This document shows positions 27,900 through 37,282 of a stretch of 64,000 nucleotides of DNA, piece after piece. How positions within the stretch are numbered: position 1 is the first letter of the stretch; the number at the start of each line of letters is the position of its first letter. The position numbers and the translations under genes are program-made. The notes below the pieces were generated by a model. That model was not told where the DNA came from, did not search any database, and worked only from the letters and a program-made list of their open reading frames with translations. Source of the DNA: Dysgonomonas mossii DSM 22836 (GTDB lineage Bacteria > Bacteroidota > Bacteroidia > Bacteroidales > Dysgonomonadaceae); contig NZ_GL892009.1 of assembly GCF_000213575.1 (NCBI RefSeq), forward strand, positions 1 to 64,000. Direction: 5' to 3'.

Positions 27900-27917
27900 T
27901 GACTAGTTTCCTAGTCA
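27900..27917. promoter_or_regulatory. TGACTAG/CTAGTCA dyad upstream of the ilv promoter
   Basis: TGACTAG (27900-27906), TTTC, CTAGTCA (27911-27917). It is centred about 30 bases upstream of the -33 element of the ilv promoter, a position suited to an activator or repressor site. Confidence 0.4.
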
Positions 27918-27939
27918 ACTTAAAAAAAATGGGATAAAA

Positions 27940-27969
27940 TTTGTTTTTAAAAAAAAGTTTATAACTTTG
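27940..27969 (+). promoter_or_regulatory. Promoter of the ilv operon
   Basis: TTTG (27940-27943), 18-base spacer, TAACTTTG (27962-27969), a close match to the Bacteroidetes consensus. Transcription would start near 27976, some 16 bases before the leader-peptide ATG. Confidence 0.7.
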
Positions 27970-27991
27970 TGATCACTTTTATAGCGAAATA

Positions 27992-28057
27992 ATGACAAAT
28001 TGCTTTTTACATATCCTCAGTCTCATTGATATTCTCCTCGTCGGTCAGAATAAATGA
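27992..28057 (+). CDS. ilv operon leader peptide
   Basis: A 21-codon frame, ATG 27992-27994 to TGA 28055-28057, between the promoter and the terminator of the attenuator. Nine of 21 residues are Ile, Leu or Val, and eight of ten in residues 8-17 (ILSLIDILLV). This is the composition expected of a leader peptide whose translation senses charged branched-chain tRNAs. The control codons (28013-28042) overlap the first attenuator segment, and the stop codon lies within the second, the arrangement that makes ribosome position decide the RNA fold. No homology claim is made; the call rests on composition and architecture. Confidence 0.82.
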   Translation: MTNCFLHILSLIDILLVGQNK

Positions 28058-28138
28058 GAAAGGTATGTATATTAAGTTAAGTATATAATAAGGAAATTAA
28101 CATAGGCCTTTCTCATTCAATGGGAAAGGTTTTTTTTT
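28021..28138 (+). promoter_or_regulatory. Ribosome-mediated transcription attenuator of the ilv operon
   Basis: Four segments can pair alternatively. Segment 1 TCTCATT (28021-28027) pairs with AATGAGA of segment 2 (28053-28059). Segment 2 AATGAGAAAGG (28053-28063) is perfectly complementary to segment 3 CCTTTCTCATT (28107-28117), the antiterminator. Segment 3 also pairs with segment 4 TGGGAAAGG (28121-28129) to form the terminator, followed by nine T (28130-28138). Stalling at Ile/Leu/Val codons would cover segment 1 and favour 2:3 and readthrough; normal translation to the stop would cover segment 2 and favour 3:4 termination. Confidence 0.85.
28107..28138 (+). terminator. Attenuator terminator upstream of ilvD
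   Basis: Stem CCTTTCTCA / TGGGAAAGG (one G-U pair), loop TTCAA, followed by nine T. It lies 20 bases upstream of the ilvD start and would cut off the operon when branched-chain amino acids are plentiful. Confidence 0.85.
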
Positions 28139-28157
28139 AACTGTATGTATAATTGTT

Positions 28158-29987
28158 ATGGGATTTGAATTAAGAAGTTCGACTAGTACACAAGGACGGC
28201 GTATGGCCGGGGCTAGAGCCCTATGGAGAGCCAATGGCATGAAAGAAGAACAAATGGGAAAACCTCTCATTGCTATCGTCAATTCATTTACTCAATTTGT
28301 CCCGGGACACGTACACCTTCATGATATAGGTCAGAAAGTAAAAGCAGAAATTGAAGCTTTGGGATGCTTTGCTGCCGAATTTAATACCATAGCTATAGAC
28401 GATGGTATTGCCATGGGACACGATGGAATGTTATATTCTCTTCCATCACGAGACTTGATTGCAGATAGTGTAGAATATATGGTGAATGCTCACAAAGCAG
28501 ATGCAATGGTATGTATCAGCAATTGTGACAAGATCACTCCCGGTATGCTGATGGCAGCAATGAGATTAAACATCCCAACTGTATTTGTATCCGGAGGACC
28601 AATGGAAGCAGGAGAGCTGGACAATAAACATCTCGACCTGATAGATGCGATGATAAAAGCTGCGGATGATACCGTTTCCGATAAAGAAGTAAACGCCATA
28701 GAACGCGCTGCATGTCCTACATGCGGATCTTGTTCGGGCATGTTTACAGCTAACTCGATGAACTGCCTGAACGAAGCCATAGGGCTTGCATTACCGGGCA
28801 ATGGAACAATCGTTGCCACGCATGCAAACCGATCGAAATTATTCCAGGATGCTGCAAAACAGATTGTAAATAATGCTTATCGTTATTACAGAGACGGTGA
28901 TGAATCGGTACTTCCCAGAAATATAGCTACCAAAACGGCTTTTCTGAATGCTATGACATTAGATATAGCAATGGGAGGTTCTACAAATACAATCCTTCAC
29001 CTGTTAGCCATAGCACAAGAGGGCGAAGTAGACTTCACAATGGACGATATAGACAAACTGTCGCGCAAAACACCATGTTTGTGCAAAGTAGCTCCTAATA
29101 CTCAAAAATATCATATACAAGATGTCAACCGTGCAGGAGGTATACTTGGTATTTTGAACGAATTGAATAAAGGTGGGTTGATTAATACTGCCGTTTCACG
29201 AATCGACGGACTTTCTCTTGCAGAAGCTATAGACAAATATGATATAACAAGAACTAATCCGGAAAAAGCCGCCGAGGATTTATATAAATCAGCACCCGGA
29301 AATAAGTTTAATCTTGTAATGGGGTCTCAAAACAGTAGCTACCCTACCCTCGATACCGACAGAGAAAACGGCTGTATCCGCAGTATGGAGCATGCATATA
29401 CCAAAGACGGAGGATTGGCTATATTGAAAGGTAATATCGCATTGAATGGTTGCGTTGTAAAAACTGCGGGTGTAGATGAAAGTATATTCAAGTTTTCGGG
29501 AACAGCCAAAGTTTTTCACTCTCAGGATGCGGCATGTGAAGGAATACTAAAAGGAGACGTACAAGCCGGCGATGTTGTTGTCATCACATACGAAGGACCT
29601 AAAGGAGGACCGGGTATGCAAGAAATGCTCTACCCTACGTCATATATCAAATCTAAACATCTGGGTAAAGAATGCGCCCTTATTACAGACGGACGCTTCT
29701 CGGGCGGGACATCAGGTCTTTCTATTGGGCACGTTTCTCCCGAAGCTGCATCAGGTGGTGCGATTGGCTTAGTTAAAGATGGAGATATTATAGATATAGA
29801 TATTCCTAACCGTTCTATCGATGTACGCATATCCGATGCAGAGCTGGAAGCACGCCGACAACAGGAATTAGCTAAAGGTAAAGATGCATTTAAGCCAAAT
29901 CGTAGTCGTACGGTATCCAAAGCATTACGAGCCTATGCAAGCATGGTTAGTTCGGCCGATTTAGGTGGAATAAGAATCATTGAATAA
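28158..29987 (+). CDS. ilvD: Dihydroxy-acid dehydratase
   Basis: A 609-residue iron-sulfur enzyme that dehydrates 2,3-dihydroxy-isovalerate or -methylvalerate to the 2-keto acids of valine and isoleucine. Cluster cysteines are in CISNCDK (about 119-125) and [11 protein letters not shown] (about 186-196). Other family landmarks are [13 protein letters not shown] near the start, MALGGS-like [14 protein letters not shown], and [20 protein letters not shown] near the C-terminus. The start at 28158 lies just after the attenuator's T-run. It is the first enzyme gene of the operon and is 26 bases before ilvB. Confidence 0.98.
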   Translation: MGFELRSSTSTQGRRMAGARALWRANGMKEEQMGKPLIAIVNSFTQFVPGHVHLHDIGQKVKAEIEALGCFAAEFNTIAIDDGIAMGHDGMLYSLPSRDLIADSVEYMVNAHKADAMVCISNCDKITPGMLMAAMRLNIPTVFVSGGPMEAGELDNKHLDLIDAMIKAADDTVSDKEVNAIERAACPTCGSCSGMFTANSMNCLNEAIGLALPGNGTIVATHANRSKLFQDAAKQIVNNAYRYYRDGDESVLPRNIATKTAFLNAMTLDIAMGGSTNTILHLLAIAQEGEVDFTMDDIDKLSRKTPCLCKVAPNTQKYHIQDVNRAGGILGILNELNKGGLINTAVSRIDGLSLAEAIDKYDITRTNPEKAAEDLYKSAPGNKFNLVMGSQNSSYPTLDTDRENGCIRSMEHAYTKDGGLAILKGNIALNGCVVKTAGVDESIFKFSGTAKVFHSQDAACEGILKGDVQAGDVVVITYEGPKGGPGMQEMLYPTSYIKSKHLGKECALITDGRFSGGTSGLSIGHVSPEAASGGAIGLVKDGDIIDIDIPNRSIDVRISDAELEARRQQELAKGKDAFKPNRSRTVSKALRAYASMVSSADLGGIRIIE

Positions 29988-30013
29988 AACAGCACAAAAT
30001 AGAGACAAATATC

Positions 30014-31717
30014 ATGGATGAAAATAAAATTACAGGAAGTGAAGCCCTTATTCAATCTTTGTTGAGTGAAGGTGTAGATACCATATTCGGGTATCCGGGC
30101 GGAGCCATAATGCCCGTATTTGACAGTTTATATCATTATAAAGATAAAATAAATCATATTCTTGTTCGTCACGAACAAGGTGCTACACATGCAGCACAAG
30201 GGTTTGCACGCACATCGGGTAAAGTTGGCGTTGCGCTGGTAACCTCGGGCCCTGGTGCAACCAATACTGTAACAGGAATTGCCGATGCAATGATAGATAG
30301 CACACCCATTGTTGTTATATCCGGGCAGGTTGCTTCTTCCTTACTTGGAAGCGACGCCTTTCAGGAAGCAGATGTAGTAGGTATTACACAGCCTGTGTGC
30401 AAATGGGCATATCAGATTCGCAGAGCCGAAGATATCCCATCGGCAGTAGCTCGGGCATTCTATATAGCATCAACAGGGAGACCAGGACCGGTAGTTCTGG
30501 ATATAACCAAAGATGCACAGTTTGGGCAAATGGATAAATCAGAATACAAAAAAATAGACTTTATCCGTAGCTATCAGCCTAAACCGGAAGTAAAACTATC
30601 TGAAATAGAAGTAGCTGCTCAAATAATAAACAGTGCTAAAAAACCTCTAGCTCTTGTGGGACAGGGTGTTATTTTGGGCGGAGCAGAAAAAGAATTGCTT
30701 GCTTTTCTCGAAAAGGCTGGTATTCCTGCGGCATCTACTGTGTTGGGGCTATCTGCCATACCGTCCGATCATCCTTTACAGATTGGCATGCTAGGTATGC
30801 ATGGCAACGTTGGACCTAATCAGAAAACAAACGAATGTGATGTACTTATTGGTATTGGTATGCGTTTCGACGACCGTGTAACGGGAGATCTTAAGACATA
30901 CGCCAAACAGGCTAAAGTAATCCACTTTGATATCGATAAAGCTGAAATAAACAAGAATGTATCTGTCACAGCACGTGTACTCGGAGACGTAAAAGATACG
31001 CTACCAAAGGTGACAGAATTACTAATCCCAGCCACGCATAGCGATTGGCTTGGAGAGTTTAAAGCGTGTTACCAAAGAGAGTACGACGTTGTCATAGATA
31101 GCGAACTATATCCGACATCGGGACAGTTAAAAATGGGTGAAGTTATCAATAAAGTATCCGAAGCTACAAACAACGATGCTGTATTGGTTACGGATGTAGG
31201 TCAACATCAGATGATGGCTGTACGCTACTTCAAGTATAACCAAAGCCGTAGTGTGGTTACATCAGGAGGGCTCGGCACAATGGGCTTTGGGTTGCCTGCC
31301 GCCATCGGCGCAAAATACGGAACACCCGATCGTACAGTATGCCTTTTTGTTGGTGATGGAGGTATCCAAATGACCATACAGGAATTAGGTACGATAATGC
31401 AATATAATGTTGACGTTAAAATCATTATATTGAACAACCACTTCTTGGGAATGGTACGCCAGTGGCAAGAATTATTCTTTGATGAAAGATATTCTGAAAC
31501 CAGGATGAATAACCCTGATTTTGTAAAAATAGCTGAAGCATACAATATTCCAGCAAAAAAGGTAGACGACCGCAATGAGCTGGATGGAGTAATAAAAGAA
31601 ATGCTGGATCATAAAGGCGCCTATTTACTTGACGTACAAGTAGAGGTTAAAGGTATGGTTTACCCGATGGTTCCTGCCGGTACTTGCGTTACAAATATAT
31701 TATTAGGGAACGAATAA
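30014..31717 (+). CDS. ilvB: Acetolactate synthase large subunit
   Basis: A 567-residue thiamine-diphosphate enzyme that condenses pyruvate with pyruvate or 2-ketobutyrate. The catalytic Glu is in LVRHEQGATHAAQGFAR, the FAD/central domain follows (about 190-340), and the ThDP-binding GDGGIQMT...NNHFLG pattern lies near residues 445-475. It works with the regulatory subunit encoded next. The downstream gap to ilvN is 68 bases, without a terminator. Confidence 0.97.
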   Translation: MDENKITGSEALIQSLLSEGVDTIFGYPGGAIMPVFDSLYHYKDKINHILVRHEQGATHAAQGFARTSGKVGVALVTSGPGATNTVTGIADAMIDSTPIVVISGQVASSLLGSDAFQEADVVGITQPVCKWAYQIRRAEDIPSAVARAFYIASTGRPGPVVLDITKDAQFGQMDKSEYKKIDFIRSYQPKPEVKLSEIEVAAQIINSAKKPLALVGQGVILGGAEKELLAFLEKAGIPAASTVLGLSAIPSDHPLQIGMLGMHGNVGPNQKTNECDVLIGIGMRFDDRVTGDLKTYAKQAKVIHFDIDKAEINKNVSVTARVLGDVKDTLPKVTELLIPATHSDWLGEFKACYQREYDVVIDSELYPTSGQLKMGEVINKVSEATNNDAVLVTDVGQHQMMAVRYFKYNQSRSVVTSGGLGTMGFGLPAAIGAKYGTPDRTVCLFVGDGGIQMTIQELGTIMQYNVDVKIIILNNHFLGMVRQWQELFFDERYSETRMNNPDFVKIAEAYNIPAKKVDDRNELDGVIKEMLDHKGAYLLDVQVEVKGMVYPMVPAGTCVTNILLGNE

Positions 31718-31785
31718 GTTCATAATATTGATGAGATTCGTTAAATTTGAAACTGTCTAATATTACAGTTGTAAAAATAAATCTT

Positions 31786-32343
31786 ATGCAAGATAAAACA
31801 TTATATACGATAACTATATTTTCAGAGAATACCGTTGGTCTGTTGAGTCAGGTAACCAGTGTATTCGTTCGTCGTCAATTGAATATTGAGACTCTATCTG
31901 TTTCTGCTTCAGCCTTAGAAGGCATACATAAGTTTACCATCACAGTTTTTTGTGACGAAGATGTTGTAAAAAAGGTTGTACTTCAGATAGATAAGCGAGT
32001 AGATGTACTGAAAGCGTATTACAATACCGATGAAGAGCTTATTCATCAAGAAATAGCTCTCTATAAACTATCTACCCCCGATTTTCTTAAAATAGAATCG
32101 GTAGAAGAGCTTATCCGCAAACACAATGCGCATATTCTCGATATCAATGAAAACTGTGTTGTTTTGGAAAAAACCGGACACTATAAAGAGACTCAAGATC
32201 TATTTGAAGAACTGAGTAAAAGTATTGGGGTTCTTCAGTTTATACGTTCGGGGCGGATAGCAATTACAAAATCGAAAGTTGAGCGATTAAGCGACATGCT
32301 AGCGGAGTTAGATAAAAGGCATAAATCGCAAGACACAAATTAA
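31786..32343 (+). CDS. ilvN: Acetolactate synthase regulatory subunit
   Basis: A 185-residue protein with an N-terminal ACT domain (YTITIFSENTVGLLSQVTSV, RRQLNIETLSVSAS) and a C-terminal ALS_SS domain containing a second ACT-like repeat. It binds valine to feedback-inhibit the large subunit. The ATG at 31786 (MQDKTLYTI) is chosen because the ACT domain starts immediately after; a TTG at 31747 would add 13 residues that do not resemble the family. It is longer than E. coli IlvN and closer to IlvH-type length. Confidence 0.94.
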   Translation: MQDKTLYTITIFSENTVGLLSQVTSVFVRRQLNIETLSVSASALEGIHKFTITVFCDEDVVKKVVLQIDKRVDVLKAYYNTDEELIHQEIALYKLSTPDFLKIESVEELIRKHNAHILDINENCVVLEKTGHYKETQDLFEELSKSIGVLQFIRSGRIAITKSKVERLSDMLAELDKRHKSQDTN

Positions 32344-32367
32344 TATATCCATTCAAAACTATATTTA

Positions 32368-33111
32368 ATGTTTTCTCCTATAGGAAGATACGAATTTACG
32401 ATCGATGCATACTTAACCGATTTCAGAGGCAGAGCCACTTTGCCCATGATTGGAGGTTTTATGCTGCAAGCAGCAACGAAGCATGCCGATGAACGTGGGT
32501 TTGGATACTCGTCAATGACTTCTCAGCAACGAGTCTGGGTTTTGTCCCGAATGGCAATCGAGCTGTTCGAATATCCGAAAAACGACACTAGCATGATAAT
32601 CAAGACGTGGATTGTTAGTGTAAACAGGTTGTTCACTGAGCGTCATTTTGCTTTCGAAGACTCTGACGGCAAAACAATAGGCTATGCGAGATCACTATGG
32701 GCTTCGATAGATCTTAAAACTCGCAAACCGACCAATCTGACAGAGCTGGATGGGTTGTCCGATTATATCTATACGGAAAAAGAATGTCCGATAGAAGGTT
32801 TGAGCAAAATATCAGCGATGAAGGATGAATATGAAAAAGCGGATGAGTTTATTGTAAAATATAGCGATGTGGATATCAATAAACACCTGAACAGTATGAA
32901 GTATATTGAACATTTTGTAGATGTGTTTGATATAGATATGTTCAAGGATAAAGAAATCACACGAATAGAAATAAATTATATATCCGAAGGGCGCTACGGC
33001 TCCAAGTTGGATATATTGAAAAGAGAAGAAGAAGATTCTAATTTTATTTTAGAAATGAAAGACGGAGAAACGAGTGTATGCTCGACCCGTATTATATGGA
33101 AACAATTTTGA
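32368..33111 (+). CDS. Acyl-ACP thioesterase
   Basis: A 247-residue double hot-dog enzyme of the plant FatA/FatB-like acyl-ACP thioesterase family, releasing fatty acids from acyl carrier protein in the cytoplasm. The N-terminal hot-dog has FTIDAYLTDFRGRATLPMIG and VWVLSRMAIELFEYPK; the second carries the catalytic-region DVDINKHLNSMKYIEHFVD (Asn/His of the NxHxN-like motif). Its place between ilvN and ilvC, with 24 and 31 bases of spacing, puts it under the ilv attenuator. Branched-chain keto acids are primers for the iso/anteiso fatty acids abundant in Bacteroidales, so a metabolic link is plausible, but substrate preference is unknown. Confidence 0.9.
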   Translation: MFSPIGRYEFTIDAYLTDFRGRATLPMIGGFMLQAATKHADERGFGYSSMTSQQRVWVLSRMAIELFEYPKNDTSMIIKTWIVSVNRLFTERHFAFEDSDGKTIGYARSLWASIDLKTRKPTNLTELDGLSDYIYTEKECPIEGLSKISAMKDEYEKADEFIVKYSDVDINKHLNSMKYIEHFVDVFDIDMFKDKEITRIEINYISEGRYGSKLDILKREEEDSNFILEMKDGETSVCSTRIIWKQF

Positions 33112-33142
33112 ACCTAAATATTTTATTTAATAAAAACAAATT

Positions 33143-34189
33143 ATGGCAGAAATGAACTTTGGCGGGGTAGTAGAAAAAGTAGTTACCCGTGAAGAATTCC
33201 CTTTGGAAAAAGCAAGAGAAGTATTGAAAAATGAAACCATTGCTGTTATCGGTTATGGCGTACAAGGTCCGGGACAAGCATTAAACCTTAGAGATAATGG
33301 GTTTAACGTAATCGTAGGACAAAGAAAAGGTGGCAAAACATGGGAAAAAGCAATAGCAGACGGATGGGTTCCGGGCGAAACATTATTTGATATCGAAGAA
33401 GCTGCAGCCAAAGGTACTATCATACAATATTTATTGTCTGATGCTGCTCAGATAGAAGTGTGGCCACGTCTTAAACCTTACCTGACTGCCGGAAAAGCGC
33501 TTTACTTTTCTCATGGGTTTGGTATTACATATAAAGAACGTACAGGAATTATTCCTCCTGCCGACATCGATGTAATTCTTGTTGCTCCAAAAGGTTCAGG
33601 AACAAGTCTTCGTCGCATGTTCCTTGAAGGACGCGGTTTGAATTCAAGCTATGCTATCTTCCAAGATGCTACAGGTCGTGCATTCGAAAGAACTGTATCT
33701 CTGGGTATTGGCGTTGGTTCGGGATATTTGTTTGAAACAGATTTCAAACGTGAAGTATATTCTGACCTTACAGGAGAGCGTGGAACATTGATGGGTGCAA
33801 TACAAGGTATCCTGCTTGCTCAATATGAAGTGCTACGTGAAAACGGTCACTCTCCATCTGAAGCATTTAACGAAACTGTAGAAGAGCTTACTCAATCTTT
33901 GATGCCACTGTTTGCTGAAAAAGGAATGGACTGGATGTATGCAAACTGTTCTACTACAGCACAACGTGGTGCACTAGATTGGATGGGGCCTTTCCATGAT
34001 GCAACAAAACCTGTATTTGCGAAACTATATTCAGAAGTAGCAAACGGAAATGAAGCACAACGCTCTATTGATACCAACTCTAAATCTGACTATCGTGAGA
34101 AACTAGAGGAAGAATTAAAGGCTCTTCGTGAAAGCGAAATGTGGCGTACAGGTGCGGTAGTGAGAAAATTGAGACCAGAGAATAACTAA
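33143..34189 (+). CDS. ilvC: Ketol-acid reductoisomerase
   Basis: A 348-residue class I-length enzyme that isomerises and reduces acetolactate or acetohydroxybutyrate. The Rossmann motif VIGYGVQGPGQALNLRDN and cofactor-specificity loop GQRKGGKTWEKA are near residues 36-70. The Mg-binding helical domain carries DLTGERGTLMGAIQG and a second acidic cluster with SDYREKLEEELKAL near the end. It closes the operon, followed by a terminator. Genes for leucine synthesis or IlvE/IlvA are not present nearby. Confidence 0.97.
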   Translation: MAEMNFGGVVEKVVTREEFPLEKAREVLKNETIAVIGYGVQGPGQALNLRDNGFNVIVGQRKGGKTWEKAIADGWVPGETLFDIEEAAAKGTIIQYLLSDAAQIEVWPRLKPYLTAGKALYFSHGFGITYKERTGIIPPADIDVILVAPKGSGTSLRRMFLEGRGLNSSYAIFQDATGRAFERTVSLGIGVGSGYLFETDFKREVYSDLTGERGTLMGAIQGILLAQYEVLRENGHSPSEAFNETVEELTQSLMPLFAEKGMDWMYANCSTTAQRGALDWMGPFHDATKPVFAKLYSEVANGNEAQRSIDTNSKSDYREKLEEELKALRESEMWRTGAVVRKLRPENN

Positions 34190-34218
34190 TTATTGATTTT
34201 CAATATTATACGTATGAA

Positions 34219-34245
34219 GAGGCTGTTTTTATTCAGCCTCTTTTT
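34219..34245 (+). terminator. Terminator of the ilv operon
   Basis: GAGGCTG (34219-34225), 8-base loop, CAGCCTC (34234-34240), then TTTTT. Confidence 0.85.
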
Positions 34246-34454
34246 ATTTAGTAACTGATTATTAATCATCTAATGTTTTAAAATACTGAAGGTAGAAAAA
34301 GCTTTTTCAATACAGTCTTGGCAAAAGTAACTATTGTGAAAAAATAAAAAATCAGGATATAAAATGTTATTTATCAACATTTGAGAAAACAAGAGGAAAT
34401 AAGAAGCCGTTAAAAAAGAGGTTAGTAATTGGATAATAATTAAATTTTAAGATT

Positions 34455-35423
34455 ATGAATACCTCGGATTTTTTAAAAGACCCGCATTTGAGTAAAGAAA
34501 CCAAAGAGTATCTGAAGGTTTTGAATTCCGGTGGAAAACCTGTTGAATCATTACCAGTATCCGATGCACGTAACGTATTGGCCGATACCCAAGCTGCAAT
34601 AAAAGTAGATGTTAATGGTATTGAGGAAACAGAAAAAGTAATATTAGTCGATGAACGTGATATAAAACTATATATTGTACGGCCAGAGAAAGCTAAAGGA
34701 AAACTCCCTGTATTTATTTTTATACATGGTGGAGGCTGGGTTCTTGGAGATTATCAAACTCATAAACGCCTCGTTCGCGACTTAGTCATTGAGTCGGGGT
34801 ATGCTTGTGTCTTTATTGAATATAGCCGTTCTCCCGAAGCCAAATATCCAATAGCATTGAATGAATGTTATGCCGCCACAAAGTGGGTTTCAGAACATGG
34901 CGATGAAATAAATATAGATGGAAAAAGGTTGGCTATTGTAGGAAATAGCGCAGGAGGAAATATGACTATCGGGACTTGCCTGAAGGCAAAAAGTAATAAA
35001 GGACCTGATATTAAATGTCAGATTCTATTGTGGCCATATTCAGACGCAGGTATAAATACAGAATCATTCAAAAAATATGGAGAAGAAAGATTCTTAACTA
35101 AATCTTTAATGATTTGGATGAGAGATAACTACTTATCAAACAAAGCCCAACACGATGATATTTATGTATCTCCTGTGCGTGCTACAATCAACCAGTTAAA
35201 AGGATTGCCTCCTACACTCATCGAAGTTGCCGAAAATGATATATTAAGGGATGCCGGAGAAGAATTAGGGCGCAAGCTTGATGAAGCCGGAGTTGATGTT
35301 ACTACAGTAAGATTTAACGGAGTAATTCATGATTGGGGTCTATTGAATGGTTATGCAAATCTATCTTCGACCAGAAATATGATAATATTCACTGCAGCTA
35401 TGCTTAAGAAATATTTAGAATAA
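34455..35423 (+). CDS. Alpha/beta hydrolase of the hormone-sensitive-lipase type
   Basis: A 322-residue esterase-like protein without a signal peptide. The oxyanion-hole motif HGGGW lies at about 91-95, the nucleophile elbow GNSAGG has Ser165, the acid Asp is in EVAENDILRDAGEEL and the His in NGVIHDWGLLNG, completing the triad. The N-terminal cap (1-50) is helical. HSL-family members hydrolyse short acyl esters or xenobiotic esters; the true substrate is unknown. It stands alone between terminators. Confidence 0.92.
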   Translation: MNTSDFLKDPHLSKETKEYLKVLNSGGKPVESLPVSDARNVLADTQAAIKVDVNGIEETEKVILVDERDIKLYIVRPEKAKGKLPVFIFIHGGGWVLGDYQTHKRLVRDLVIESGYACVFIEYSRSPEAKYPIALNECYAATKWVSEHGDEINIDGKRLAIVGNSAGGNMTIGTCLKAKSNKGPDIKCQILLWPYSDAGINTESFKKYGEERFLTKSLMIWMRDNYLSNKAQHDDIYVSPVRATINQLKGLPPTLIEVAENDILRDAGEELGRKLDEAGVDVTTVRFNGVIHDWGLLNGYANLSSTRNMIIFTAAMLKKYLE

Positions 35424-35469
35424 CCCTTATATAGTTAGTAAGAGAGTAAATAACTCTATATCATTTTTA

Positions 35470-35499
35470 TTGTATAACAAAAACTTATTCTTATCTTTG
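35470..35499 (+). promoter_or_regulatory. Promoter of rpsP
   Basis: TATCTTTG (35492-35499) matches TAnnTTTG; TTG at 35470-35472 with a 19-base spacer is a partial -33 element. The start codon is 46 bases further. Confidence 0.55.
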
Positions 35500-35545
35500 C
35501 ACCCGCTAATAAGAATTATGTATAATTAAAATTAACTAGAAAGAA

Positions 35546-36109
35546 ATGGCTACAAAGATCCGTTTACAAAGACGAGGACGTAAAGGTTACCCTTTTTACC
35601 ACATCGTCATTGCAGATAGCAGAGCTCCACGTGATGGAAAATTTATTGAAAAGGTTGGTTCTTACAATCCTAATACCAATCCTGCTACGATAACTATAAA
35701 TTTCGACAGGGCTTTGTACTGGTTACAAGTTGGTGCTCAACCTACCGACACTACTCGTAACATCCTTTCTGAAGAAGGTGTTTTATTAAAGAAACACTTA
35801 CTTGGTGGTGTTGCTAAAGGTGCATTTACTGAAGCTGATGCAGAAAAGAAATTTGAAGCATGGAAAGCTGAAAAAGAAAAAGGCACACAAGCAGCTATCA
35901 ACAAGAACCAAACAAAAGCTCAGGCAGACGCAAAAGCGCGTTTAGACGCTGAAAAAGCGGCAAACAAAGCAAAAGCTGAAGCTGTAGCTCAGAAGAAAGC
36001 AGAAGAAAATGCAGCACAAGCAGAGGCAGCAGCTGAAGCAAGTGAGGAAGTAGTAGAAACACCTGCTGCTGAAACAGAAGCTCCTGCAGAAGAAAAAAGT
36101 GCTGAATAA
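35546..36109 (+). CDS. rpsP: 30S ribosomal protein S16 with C-terminal extension
   Basis: A 187-residue protein. The first ~85 residues are S16 ([59 protein letters not shown]). The remaining ~100 residues are an Ala/Lys/Glu-rich tail, helical and probably coiled ([20 protein letters not shown]), ending in an acidic low-complexity stretch. Such tails are common on Bacteroidetes S16. The core sits near the 5' domain of 16S rRNA; the role of the tail is unknown. It is monocistronic here, without rimM or trmD alongside. Confidence 0.97.
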   Translation: MATKIRLQRRGRKGYPFYHIVIADSRAPRDGKFIEKVGSYNPNTNPATITINFDRALYWLQVGAQPTDTTRNILSEEGVLLKKHLLGGVAKGAFTEADAEKKFEAWKAEKEKGTQAAINKNQTKAQADAKARLDAEKAANKAKAEAVAQKKAEENAAQAEAAAEASEEVVETPAAETEAPAEEKSAE

Positions 36110-36127
36110 TTTGTTTTAAACAGCATA

Positions 36128-36160
36128 AAAAAGGCATCCGATCGGATGCCTTTTCTTTTT
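36128..36160. terminator. Bidirectional terminator between rpsP and a glycosyltransferase gene
   Basis: AAGGCATCCGA/TCGGATGCCTT is a perfect palindrome (36131-36152) with A-runs before and TTTTCTTTTT after, so it can terminate rpsP on the plus strand and the 36176-37207 gene on the minus strand. Confidence 0.9.
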
Positions 36161-36175
36161 GGGGAGTATATTATT

Positions 36176-37207
36176 TCAATTCAACCTTATTTTATTTATT
36201 GCTTGCTTAATATAATAACCTGACTCGATCTTAAAACTGAGATTTATTGTATTTCGTTTCATCTCATTATATTGCTCTTTTGTAAGAGACAATAAGCGTG
36301 GTTTTATTTCTTGCAACGAATTTATCGAAAAACCAACCCCATGTTCTAAAACAAATGGAGCCATAGCAGCCTGATTCCAAATAATTACAGGCAAATGACA
36401 ACGAATATATAATGATACCTTGTGCGGATTATTAAATTGCAGATAAGAACCAAAACTACCGGAACAAGTATCAATCGAATCACCATCCCAAACCAGTCCA
36501 AAATCGCCCGCAATAGTGCTGATCAAATCATCACTCTGAACAAAGCCTTTATAAACAAAGTTAGGATTCTTTAATTCCTGTTCTGTAGGTTCAAAACCTG
36601 TACCATAAAGATTGAAAATAAATGAATCTACATGCTTACCAAATTCATATAAGAATAAATTTTTGCGTCTACTAAGCCCTCCGGCATAATTAACAATATA
36701 ATTTTGATCATCATCTGATCTAAATCTTGAAGTGTTCTTATATTTTGACAGATAATCCCAAATATCAAGAGTTACAATCTGTCCTTTGTAATTATTCTCT
36801 TCCAACCACTTCGCCATACTCTTATTTAAGGCTATAATGTAATCGGAATTATTTAGGAGTGCAATTTCTTTATCTACAGTAAGCTTCTGCCTTCTAAAAG
36901 TTCCTAAATCGTGAATAAGCGTAATGATTTTAGTACCTTTCAAATGAGCAATACCACAAATGAATGCATAATATTTTTTCATCGGATACTGAAGAAATAA
37001 AATACCTTTAGATGGCATTCGTATTACCGCTTTCAGTATCCCTGTAATATTTAAAACAAAATCAATGATTTTATTGTTACTTGCACTTTTTCTCCATCCT
37101 ATATTTTTAAACCCGATACCTTGTAAAATTGACTCTACATCTGTTTTTGCTTTTCCTCCAGCACTCTCTATTGCTTTATAGTTCCTGGATATAAAAACTT
37201 TTTTCAT
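36176..37207 (-). CDS. Glycosyltransferase, galactofuranosyltransferase-like
   Basis: A 343-residue protein with a two-domain GT-B layout and no signal peptide. Segments such as LQYPMKKYYAFICGIAHLKG, ITLIHDLGTFRRQKL, IIALNKSMAKWLEENN and NYAGGLSRRKNLFLYEF are characteristic, by memory, of bacterial beta-1,6-galactofuranosyltransferases of the WbbI type. The C-terminal half contains FGLVWDGDSIDTCSG and NPHKVSLYIRCHLPVIIW, likely to bind the sugar nucleotide. It would act at the inner membrane on lipid-linked glycans of LPS or capsule. No other glycan genes are adjacent, so it is an isolated transferase downstream of pyrD. Confidence 0.8.
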   Translation of the reverse strand: MKKVFISRNYKAIESAGGKAKTDVESILQGIGFKNIGWRKSASNNKIIDFVLNITGILKAVIRMPSKGILFLQYPMKKYYAFICGIAHLKGTKIITLIHDLGTFRRQKLTVDKEIALLNNSDYIIALNKSMAKWLEENNYKGQIVTLDIWDYLSKYKNTSRFRSDDDQNYIVNYAGGLSRRKNLFLYEFGKHVDSFIFNLYGTGFEPTEQELKNPNFVYKGFVQSDDLISTIAGDFGLVWDGDSIDTCSGSFGSYLQFNNPHKVSLYIRCHLPVIIWNQAAMAPFVLEHGVGFSINSLQEIKPRLLSLTKEQYNEMKRNTINLSFKIESGYYIKQAINKIRLN

Positions 37208-37282
37208 AGATTTATGTTAATTCATTTTTACAAAGTTCATATAACTATCTAATCTTAAATTAGAAATATACCAACAATCAGA

